A program made the translations under genes and the position numbers. From Candidatus Zixiibacteriota bacterium (GTDB lineage Bacteria > Zixibacteria > MSB-5A5 > DSPP01): 64,000 nt of DNA. The notes beneath the pieces were generated by a model. It had not been told where the DNA came from, did not search any database, and saw nothing but the letters and a program-made list of their open reading frames with translations. The stretch covers positions 15,331-79,330 of the forward strand of contig JAKEHY010000037.1 of NCBI GenBank assembly GCA_022614805.1, read 5' to 3'. Shown piece by piece: positions 26,205-33,003 of the stretch; the stretch's first letter is position 1, and each line of letters opens with the position of its first letter.

Positions 26205-28820
26205 ATGCGGGTCTCCGTTTTGTTGTTTTTGACAAGTCCGGCCCTGCTTTTGGCGGCCGAGCCGGATTCCACCGAGAAAAAAGTTCCCCAACACCAAGCC
26301 ATCCGGGTCACCAATCCGGTTAAACTGGACGGCATCCTGTCTGAAACCGATTGGCAGGGGCCGGCGGTTTCCGGTTTTACCCAAAAAGATCCCAAGGAAG
26401 GCCAGCCGGCCAGCGAGTCCACGAAAGTCTGGTTCGCCTACGACGACGAAGCGCTTTATATCGGCGCCCGGATGTATTGGTCCGACCCGAAGCTCATTCG
26501 CGCCCTGGTCTCCCGACGCGACCAGACCGGCAACTCCGAGCGGATTATTATCTCTCTGGACACCTACTTGGACCGGCGCACCGCTTACACCTTTGTGGCT
26601 ACGGCTTCCGGCACCCGGGCGGACTACTACCATGCTACCGACGACGAGGGAAACCGGGATTACTCCTTCGACCCGGTCTGGGAGGCAAAAACCCGTATCG
26701 ATTCGGCCGGCTGGACGGCCGAAATGCGCATTCCTATGTCCCAGCTCCGCTTCAACGCCAAAGAGGTGCATACCTGGGGGTTCAACATCAACCGCTGGAT
26801 ACCGACCAAAAATGAGGATGACTATTACGTCTATATCCCCAAAAAGGAGACCGGCTGGTCCTCCCGCATGGCCCGCTTGAACGGCATTACCGGCATCAAG
26901 CCCTCCCGGCGGCTGGAGGTGATTCCGTACGGCGCCTCGGACGCCACCTTCACCTACGGCCGGGACAAAAAAAATCCATTCGACGACGGGGTGAATATGA
27001 AAGGAAGGGGAGGGGCGGACGTCAAAATGGGGCTGGGCCCCAATTTGACCCTGGACGCCACCGTGAACCCCGACTTCGGGCAAGTGGAAGCCGACCCGGC
27101 CCGGGTGAACCTTTCCGCTTATGAAATTTTCTTTGACGAAAAGCGACCCTTTTTCATTGAAGGCAATCAGCTTTTGCAAGGCACTGGGCCTCTTCTCTAT
27201 TATTCCCGTCGTATCGGCGCGCCTCCACCGGGCCGCGCTTCTGGAGATTATATCGACCGTCCCCAGACCTCCACCATTCTGGGGGCCGCCAAGCTGACCG
27301 GGCGACTGGCCTCGGGGCTTTCCATCGGAACTTTGGCCGCTTTGACCGACCGGGAATATGCCGAGATTTACGACACGACATCCGCCAGTTACAGCCAAAA
27401 GCAGATTGCTCCCCGCACCGGTTTTGGCGTTCTGCGGCTCCAACAGGAATTCGGCCCTTCCGCCTCCACGGTCGGGTTTTCGCTGACGGGTGTGGGGCGT
27501 GATTTATCCTCCAGCCGGGAACTGTGGCAGCTTTTGCCCCGCCAGGCCTATACAGGCAGAACGGACTGGAACTTACGCTTCAAAGGGGGACAATATGTCT
27601 TGAGCGGGAAACTGGGTTTCAGCCACGTTCAGGGAGATTCCACGGCTATTCAGCGTGTTCAACGGTCCAGCGTCCACTACTTCCAAAGGCCGGATGCCGA
27701 CCACGTGGAATTCAAGCCAGGCCGAACTTCCCTTTTCGGTTACAATAGTTCAATAGGCTTTTCAAAAAATAGCGGCAAACACTGGCTCTGGGAATTGAGC
27801 GGGGGTGCCGAATCCCCCGGTTTGGAGCTGAACGACCTCGGCGCCTTGAGCACCGCAGACGACATCGACCTTTTCGGCGCCTTGAAGTACCGGGAAACAC
27901 AGCCCGGCAAATATTTTCAAAACTACAACCTGGCCTTCTACACGGGTCGGGGTTGGAATTTCGGCGGCGACCACCAGTATACCTTTTTCGATTTCGAAAA
28001 CAACTTCACCTTCAAAAACTTCTGGGCCCTTTTTCTCGGGTCCGAAATTTATCCCCGTTCCTACAGCGACGAAGTCACCCGCGGGGGACCCTTGATGAAG
28101 GATGCCTTCGGCTGGAACGCGGCAGCGCAGCTTTCCAGCAATTTTGCCTCCAATACCAACTGGTATTTGTACGGCTTCTATGACAAGAACGAAATCGGCC
28201 ACTGGTATTACTATCTGGAGGGAAAGCTGGGGGTGCGGACCTCCGGCCGGTGGGAGTTTTCCGTTCTTCCCTATTACGAACGGGGGCTTACCATCAGGCA
28301 ATATATCACCACGCTCTCCGGGGGGCGGCCGGAAACGTACGGCAACCGCTACGTTTTTGCCTACCTCGATCAGAGCACTTTGGCGACGCAGTTCAGAATC
28401 AACTACGCCTTCACGCCGGATTTGACGCTCGAACTGTATGCCGAGCCGTTTGCCGCCAGCGGGAAATTTTACAACTTCGGCGAGCTGGAAGTGCCCAAAA
28501 CCGTGCTTCCGAGCCAGTACGGCACGGGTGGAACGACCATCAGCTACGACTCCAGCTCCCGCACCTACACGGTGACGGACGACGCAAGCACTTTTCAATT
28601 GGACAACCCGGATTTTAACATTCTCTCCTTCCGCAGCAACGTCGTTCTCCGCTGGGAATGGATGCGGGGGAGCACGGCTTATTTTGTCTGGGCGCGAAAT
28701 TTGTCCGAATTCGAGCCGCAGGGCCGCCTGGTTCGCCCCGGCCGCCTCTGGGACGCCTTCACGGCGGGCGGGGATATTTTCGTCGCGTTGAAAATCAGCT
28801 ACTGGATTCCGGTCAGTTGA
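26205..28820 (+). CDS. DUF5916 outer-membrane protein with N-terminal CBM9-like domain
   Basis: The 871-residue protein starts with a signal peptide (MRVSVLLFLTSPALLLAAE). Residues 35-240 resemble a family 9 carbohydrate-binding domain (KLDGILSETDW, VWFAYDDEALYIGARM, WTAEMRIPMSQLRF). The rest is the DUF5916 barrel: VNPDFGQVEADPARVNLSAYE and FFDEKRPFFIEG are its hallmark, and it ends on LKISYWIPVS. The role is unknown; such proteins are common in FCB genomes. ATG 26205 is chosen for its GGAGGAGCA site and signal peptide; the frame remains open upstream. Its last codons recur at 29735. Confidence 0.9.
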   Translation: MRVSVLLFLTSPALLLAAEPDSTEKKVPQHQAIRVTNPVKLDGILSETDWQGPAVSGFTQKDPKEGQPASESTKVWFAYDDEALYIGARMYWSDPKLIRALVSRRDQTGNSERIIISLDTYLDRRTAYTFVATASGTRADYYHATDDEGNRDYSFDPVWEAKTRIDSAGWTAEMRIPMSQLRFNAKEVHTWGFNINRWIPTKNEDDYYVYIPKKETGWSSRMARLNGITGIKPSRRLEVIPYGASDATFTYGRDKKNPFDDGVNMKGRGGADVKMGLGPNLTLDATVNPDFGQVEADPARVNLSAYEIFFDEKRPFFIEGNQLLQGTGPLLYYSRRIGAPPPGRASGDYIDRPQTSTILGAAKLTGRLASGLSIGTLAALTDREYAEIYDTTSASYSQKQIAPRTGFGVLRLQQEFGPSASTVGFSLTGVGRDLSSSRELWQLLPRQAYTGRTDWNLRFKGGQYVLSGKLGFSHVQGDSTAIQRVQRSSVHYFQRPDADHVEFKPGRTSLFGYNSSIGFSKNSGKHWLWELSGGAESPGLELNDLGALSTADDIDLFGALKYRETQPGKYFQNYNLAFYTGRGWNFGGDHQYTFFDFENNFTFKNFWALFLGSEIYPRSYSDEVTRGGPLMKDAFGWNAAAQLSSNFASNTNWYLYGFYDKNEIGHWYYYLEGKLGVRTSGRWEFSVLPYYERGLTIRQYITTLSGGRPETYGNRYVFAYLDQSTLATQFRINYAFTPDLTLELYAEPFAASGKFYNFGELEVPKTVLPSQYGTGGTTISYDSSSRTYTVTDDASTFQLDNPDFNILSFRSNVVLRWEWMRGSTAYFVWARNLSEFEPQGRLVRPGRLWDAFTAGGDIFVALKISYWIPVS

Positions 28821-28900
28821 AGGGAAGTATAGGTGCGAAAAGAAGGATTAGAGATTGGCAATCAGTGATTAAAAACAACTTCCAAATAGAGAGGGAACAA

Positions 28901-29722
28901 ATGAAAGTGGCCACTCTTAGCGTTCTAAGTATTTTGCTCTATTCCGCTTTATCTCATGCGGCAACATATGCTTCCCCGAAGGCTAGGCAGGTCATTGACC
29001 AAGTCGTCGCGGCGCACGGCGGCATGGAACGATGGAACCGGGCGAAAACGCTAAGTTTCTCGCATATTCTCACCTTCGGCCCCCCGCTTGCCGCCCAGTG
29101 GGGAATTTCCGAGGAAGTCACCGATATTAAGACCCTGCGCACGTACCAATTGTGGCCCCTGGACGGCGCCCTGCTCGGCAACGACGGCGCGAAAACCTGG
29201 ACGAAGAACTGGCAGGGCTTCAGTTTTCCGAACATGAACGCGAACCAATTCTACCGGACGCTGTCGATGCCCTGGAGCATCGCTTCCATGCCCTACTTGA
29301 TTAGCGAACCTTCCACCGGCAAGCTGGTTGCAGACAGCATCGAATACATTACCGTCAAGATGAACTTTGAACCATCGACCGGTGAATCGCCGGAGTGGTA
29401 TTACCGGCTGTTCATCCATCCGCAAACGCACCTCATCAAAGCGGTGGAATACACCGTTACCTACGGCGCGTTTCTTGACCTTATCAATCTGCCGAAAGAA
29501 AAAACGTTCTTCGGCCCGATGACGCATATTTACTTCGAGTATGTAAAAGTTGATGGCTTGATATTTCCGAAGAAGTATGACACGTTTGGCGAAGACGGCG
29601 CAAGACACGGCAGCCACGTTGCCTACAACTATTCGCTGGCAGCACCGTTCGACGAATCCAAAATGAAGATGCCGGCCGATGCGGTGATAGATACCAGCAG
29701 CAAGGAGAGGAAGAGCCATTAG
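28901..29722 (+). CDS. Secreted LolA-like/DUF6503-type protein
   Basis: The 273-residue protein has a signal peptide (MKVATLSVLSILLYSALSHA). It begins ARQVIDQVVAAHGGMERWNRAK, the opening typical of outer-membrane lipoprotein-sorting-like (LolA-fold) proteins of FCB bacteria, followed by beta-rich sequence. There is no lipobox Cys. AGAGAGGGAACAA precedes the ATG. Codon choice looks less GC-biased at third positions than in neighbours, particularly at the 5' end. It lies between an intact DUF5916 gene and the tail of a second one, which suggests insertion or replacement. Confidence 0.72.
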   Translation: MKVATLSVLSILLYSALSHAATYASPKARQVIDQVVAAHGGMERWNRAKTLSFSHILTFGPPLAAQWGISEEVTDIKTLRTYQLWPLDGALLGNDGAKTWTKNWQGFSFPNMNANQFYRTLSMPWSIASMPYLISEPSTGKLVADSIEYITVKMNFEPSTGESPEWYYRLFIHPQTHLIKAVEYTVTYGAFLDLINLPKEKTFFGPMTHIYFEYVKVDGLIFPKKYDTFGEDGARHGSHVAYNYSLAAPFDESKMKMPADAVIDTSSKERKSH

Positions 29723-29734
29723 TTCGCTTCCGGC

Positions 29735-29800
29735 GCCTTCACCGCGGGCGGGGATATCTTCGTCGCCTTAAAAATCAGCTACTGGATGCCGGTCAGTTAA
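29735..29800 (+). pseudogene. Remnant 3' end of a second DUF5916 gene
   Basis: Twenty-two codons read AFTAGGDIFVALKISYWMPVS plus TAA. They align without gaps to the last 22 codons of the intact gene (28755-28820): 60 of 66 bases match, and of the six changes four are synonymous, one is Ile to Met and one swaps TGA for TAA. This pattern means the copy evolved as coding sequence before losing its 5' part. Confidence 0.8.
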
Positions 29801-29899
29801 GTTTTTTCCCCGTTTTCCAAGCTTTCCCTCCTGCGAAAAGGGATTGATTTTTCGCTTTTGCCAACCTCCCAATCTCCGTCTCGATTGCGAGCGTGAAAC

Positions 29900-29927
29900 T
29901 TGACTTTAGTAGCGGGCCGCCTATTTT
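29900..29927 (+). promoter_or_regulatory. Promoter with -10 six bases before a GTG start
   Basis: TTGACT (29900-29905), 16 bases, TATTTT (29922-29927), then TCACTT and the GTG at 29934. No Shine-Dalgarno site fits between, so the transcript is probably leaderless. Confidence 0.55.
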
Positions 29928-29933
29928 TCACTT

Positions 29934-30212
29934 GTGTTTCCCGAAGAATATCAAACCTACGTCAACGGACTGGCTCAAGTTCTGCGCACCCGCGACCCGG
30001 CGCAGGTCCGGGAATTTTATCTCCAATGGAAGGAACGGATGGAGCTTCCCCCGCTGCCGGAAAATGACGTTTTGGAAGCCCAGATGCACCAGATGATTTG
30101 CGAGTTTCCCTCCCTTTCCGACCTGCATTCCGAAAGCCGAAGTTGGCTTCTGGCACACGGTTTCGCCGCTCCGGTTGAATCCGCGGATGACTCTCCCGAA
30201 ACGGCGGCTTGA
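29934..30212 (+). CDS. Small conserved-looking hypothetical protein
   Basis: The 92-residue protein, MFPEEYQTYVNGLAQVLRTRD..., is predicted to be mostly helical, acidic and cytoplasmic. No domain is recognised. GTG at 29934 is the only start between an upstream stop at 29910 and the first helix, and it fits the leaderless promoter just upstream. The stop overlaps the HAD ATG, so the two genes are co-translated. Confidence 0.65.
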   Translation: MFPEEYQTYVNGLAQVLRTRDPAQVREFYLQWKERMELPPLPENDVLEAQMHQMICEFPSLSDLHSESRSWLLAHGFAAPVESADDSPETAA

Positions 30213-30859
30213 TGGGGAAGCCGGCCGCCATCTTTGACGTTGACCGCACAATTCTGGCCAAAACCTCCACCGAGCGGCTTTTTTTCCGGTATCTTTTTTC
30301 GCGCGGGGAGTTGCACGTTTCCGGACTTTTGTTTTTTATCTATCAGTTCCTTTTGCACCTGCGTCGCCCGGAGTGGAGAGTCATCAAATCCAACAAGGGA
30401 TATTTAAGAAATTTGCCGGTGAACGAAGTTGAAGCAAGCGTGCCGTTTTTTTTTGACACCGTTCTTCGGTCTCGTCTCGTGCCGGAGGTCGTCGGCCGCG
30501 TCACAAAACACCGGCAAAACGGGGAGGAAGTTTTTCTTTTGTCCGGTATGCCGGAGTTTTTGCTGGCCCGATATGCCAAGGAGTTGGATGTCGCCCACTT
30601 CTGGGGAACCAAAGTGGTGACGAAAGACGGCTTTTTCACCGGACGTTTTGAAGGCTCATTCCCCTTCGGCCCGGCCAAGGCCGATATCGTAAAAAAGATA
30701 GCCGCCGAGCGGGATTGGGACCTCTCTTGCTCCTACGGTTACGCCGACCATCATACCGATGTTCACTTTCTTGAGCTGGTCGGCCATCCCGTAGCGGCCA
30801 ATCCGAACGTTAAATTGCGTCAAATTGCCCAGAAACGCGGCTGGGAAATCATAAATTAG
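30212..30859 (+). CDS. HAD-superfamily (IB) hydrolase, phosphoserine-phosphatase-like
   Basis: The 215-residue protein carries the nucleophile motif FDVDRTIL (Asp-x-Asp-x-Thr) at residues 8-15. FLLSGMPEFLLARYAKEL is motif II with the Ser. A later Lys (GPAKADIVKKI) and YADHHTDVHFLELVGHPVAANP give motifs III/IV in the SerB/CicA-like style. It probably dephosphorylates a small phospho-ester. ATG 30212 overlaps the previous stop; a TTG one codon earlier is possible. Confidence 0.88.
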   Translation: MGKPAAIFDVDRTILAKTSTERLFFRYLFSRGELHVSGLLFFIYQFLLHLRRPEWRVIKSNKGYLRNLPVNEVEASVPFFFDTVLRSRLVPEVVGRVTKHRQNGEEVFLLSGMPEFLLARYAKELDVAHFWGTKVVTKDGFFTGRFEGSFPFGPAKADIVKKIAAERDWDLSCSYGYADHHTDVHFLELVGHPVAANPNVKLRQIAQKRGWEIIN

Positions 30860-30868
30860 GAGAAACCG

Positions 30869-31281
30869 ATGAAAGCGCACACTGAATATCTTTGGTTCAA
30901 CACCCCCAAACACCGGGAATTCATCAATGTCACCGACAAAGTGGAGGATGCGGTGGCCAAATCAAAGGTGCAGGAGGGTTTTGTTCTGGTCTCGGCGATG
31001 CACATCACCGCCTCGGTGTACGTCAACGACGCCGAGAGGGTTTGATTGCCGACATTGAGGATTGGTTGGAAAGACTCTGCCCCTCCGGCGTCAACTACCG
31101 CCACCACCGCACCGGAGAAACGAACGGCGACGCCCACCTGAAAAATCTGCTTATGCACCACGAGGTGATTTTGCCCATCACCAAGGGGCGTCTGGACTTG
31201 GGCCCCTGGCAACAGGTCTACTACGCCGAATTCGACGGTCGACGGCGCAAACGGGTAATCATCAAAGTAATTGGAGAATAA
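30869..31281 (+). pseudogene. YjbQ-family (secondary thiamine-phosphate synthase-like) gene, frameshifted
   Basis: AGGAGA precedes the ATG. The first frame encodes [20 protein letters not shown] ... [18 protein letters not shown] and stops at 31045. The remainder, [17 protein letters not shown] ... [14 protein letters not shown] ... [25 protein letters not shown], continues in the next frame to 31281. One extra G in the GGG run at 31038-31040 would restore a 137-residue YjbQ protein. It is the second single-base frameshift in the window. Confidence 0.82.
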
Positions 31282-31302
31282 AACGATTCCTGGGGACTAT
31301 TA

Positions 31303-31331
31303 TGAACTTTGGTTATTAACCTTAAAGTTCA
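31303..31331. other. Stable hairpin in intergenic spacer
   Basis: TGAACTTT-GGTT-ATT-AACC-TT-AAAGTTCA forms a 12-bp stem with a two-base bulge and a three-base loop. It starts 22 bases after the YjbQ stop. No T-run follows. The next 60 bases hold a smaller ACCTT/AAGGT pairing. No known riboswitch class was recognised. Confidence 0.5.
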
Positions 31332-31390
31332 CCTTTCGGGCAAACCTGTAAGGTGTGTCCCTCTACGGCACTCCTGCGGGCGGCATATTT

Positions 31391-31419
31391 AACCCCTTGT
31401 TTTGCAAGGGGTTGGTTTT
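31391..31419 (+). terminator. Rho-independent terminator
   Basis: AACCCCTTG (31391-31399), loop TTTTG, CAAGGGGTT (31405-31413), then GGTTTT. It separates the HAD/YjbQ operon from the ECF sigma operon. Confidence 0.8.
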
Positions 31420-31463
31420 ATCCGGTTCAACCTTACAATTGGAAACAAAAACTTGTTTTTTGG

Positions 31464-31493
31464 GGAACATTTGCTATCTTATAGGGGTATTAT
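31464..31493 (+). promoter_or_regulatory. Candidate ECF-type promoter of the sigma factor gene
   Basis: GGAAC (31464-31468), 12 bases, ATAGGGG (31481-31487), TATTAT (31488-31493). GGAAC is the classic -35 core for ECF sigma factors. The same GGAAC-N12-ATAGGG-TAT array lies upstream of the HtrA-like gene. A sigma-70-type TTGTTT-N16-TATCTT overlaps it and is an alternative. Confidence 0.5.
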
Positions 31494-31512
31494 TTAACGA
31501 GTGAGGTCGGTT

Positions 31513-32139
31513 ATGCAAACGAGGCAGGTTCTCAACATACCGTTCGACGCAACAGAAAAAGCCAAGGATTATGCCCTCTTGAAAGAGGTTCAGGGGGGGA
31601 GTCAGGAGGCTTTTAGCCGATTGGTGGACCGGTACAAAAACCGGCTCTTCAATTTGGTCGTCCGGATGATTCCTGCCCGCGAAGAGGCGGAGGACATCGT
31701 TCAGGAAACTTTTTTGCGCGTCTTTCAGCATAAAAACAACTTCGACCCGAAATACTGCTTTTCCACTTGGATATACACCATCGCTTTGAATCTGGCCAAA
31801 AACAACCTGCGCCGGAAAAAGAAGGTCAAGTTTTTGGAACTGTTTGATCTCGAAGAAACCAGTGAGGAGCCGGCCGTGGAGCCGGGCCGGGTGGCCTTGG
31901 GCCCCTGGATTGAAAAGGAGATAGAAAAACTTCCCGAAAAGTACAAGACCGCTTTTTTACTTCGGGAAATGGACGAGCTTCCGTACGAGGAGATTGCCGA
32001 AATCACCGGTGTGCCGACCGGCACGGTCAAATCCCGCGTCAACCGGGCCCGGATGATTCTGGCCGAAAGCCTGCGTCCCAAGAAAGAAAAACTCTATGCT
32101 CTGTCAAAACGTTCGCCAAATCTTAGCCAGATCTTCTGA
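31513..32139 (+). CDS. ECF-family RNA polymerase sigma factor
   Basis: A 208-residue sigma factor. Region 2 (residues 25-95) has EAFSRLVDRYKNRLFNLVVRM, EEAEDIVQETFLRVFQ and FSTWIYTIALNLAKNNLRR. Region 4 (about 135-190) has LPEKYKTAFLLREMDELPYEEIAEITGVPTGTVKSRVNRAR. ATG 31513 has GAGG in front; a GTG at 31501 is in frame and lies seven bases after a TATTAT box. The 3' end overlaps the anti-sigma gene by 44 bases, so the two are translationally coupled. By sequence it is closest to the RpoE-like group. Confidence 0.95.
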   Translation: MQTRQVLNIPFDATEKAKDYALLKEVQGGSQEAFSRLVDRYKNRLFNLVVRMIPAREEAEDIVQETFLRVFQHKNNFDPKYCFSTWIYTIALNLAKNNLRRKKKVKFLELFDLEETSEEPAVEPGRVALGPWIEKEIEKLPEKYKTAFLLREMDELPYEEIAEITGVPTGTVKSRVNRARMILAESLRPKKEKLYALSKRSPNLSQIF

Positions 32140-32788
32140 CGACCCGTCGCTTGTAGACGAAGGGGTCATCGAGCACCTGCTCTCCTGCCCGGGTTGCCGG
32201 CGGGATGAGTTTTATCACAAACAGGTGGCCAAGGTCGGCGATTTGGTTTTTCCGTACGAAGTCTCCCCGAATTTCAACTACAAACTGCAGGTAAGGCTGG
32301 CCAACCGTCCCCGCCTTTCCCCCTTAAAAGTGTCCCCCGGCGTGCGGCATCGCCTGGGCTGGTATTTCTCGATGGGGATGACCGGCGCGTTGACGGTTAT
32401 GGCTCTCTATCTGGCCAACCAGAACGGCGGCCGGCCGGTTCCTACGGCTTCGCTTGGCCCGGAAGCTCCCGCTCCGGTCACAGAGACGTACACGCTTCCC
32501 ATTCCGCTCTTCGCCGAAGCCGCACAGGCCTCCGAACGGCCGGAAATTCTCCTCCAGCCGGAGTCCCCGCTGGCGGCCCGGTTTGCCTCCGCTTCCTCCG
32601 AACCGCTTCAACCCGGAGTGGATGGCGAAAGCGTGGAAGGCTGGGAGGAAACCTGGGTGTGGGTGGGGGGTTCGGAAAACGGCTTTTTCGTTCCGGTGCG
32701 CCGCTACCGCCAGAGTTCGGTTAGCGCCGAGGCGGTTCTGCTTTTGCCCGCCGTCTCCACCGGCCAGAGCGTCAACATCGTTTACTGA
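32096..32788 (+). CDS. Putative zinc-finger anti-sigma factor
   Basis: The 230-residue protein starts with a zf-HC2-like pattern: Cys3, then His27-x3-Cys31-x2-Cys34 (EHLLSCPGCR). This is the zinc-binding anti-sigma domain. One membrane span is at about residues 98-116 (GMTGALTVMALYLA). The remaining C-terminal part, Pro/Ala/Glu-rich, would be periplasmic. It probably holds the ECF factor inactive until an envelope signal triggers release. The overlap with the sigma gene supports the pairing. Confidence 0.82.
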   Translation: MLCQNVRQILARSSDDPSLVDEGVIEHLLSCPGCRRDEFYHKQVAKVGDLVFPYEVSPNFNYKLQVRLANRPRLSPLKVSPGVRHRLGWYFSMGMTGALTVMALYLANQNGGRPVPTASLGPEAPAPVTETYTLPIPLFAEAAQASERPEILLQPESPLAARFASASSEPLQPGVDGESVEGWEETWVWVGGSENGFFVPVRRYRQSSVSAEAVLLLPAVSTGQSVNIVY

Positions 32789-32925
32789 TTTCCCCTGGTC
32801 TTTGACTTAGCAAATGTCTTCAGACCTCCATTTTTTGTGAATTTGTAGTAACGGTTGTTCAGAAAAGCAGGCCCGATTTCAATTCAGTGCTTCATCCGGG
32901 CCAGAACCGCCTTTCTCTCCCCGCT

Positions 32926-32954
32926 GGAACTCCCTGAAGTTCATAGGGTATAAG
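32926..32954 (+). promoter_or_regulatory. Candidate ECF-type promoter of the HtrA-like gene
   Basis: GGAAC (32926-32930), 12 bases, ATAGGG (32943-32948), TATAAG (32949-32954), about 50 bases before the ATG at 33004. It matches the element upstream of the sigma gene. The remaining spacer (32789-32925) holds no gene, only a short GGCCCG/CGGGCC inverted pair. Confidence 0.55.
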
Positions 32955-33003
32955 TTACCGGAATGACCGCGTTTGCCTTTGTAAAAGGAGGGGAGAAGAA
33001 CCG

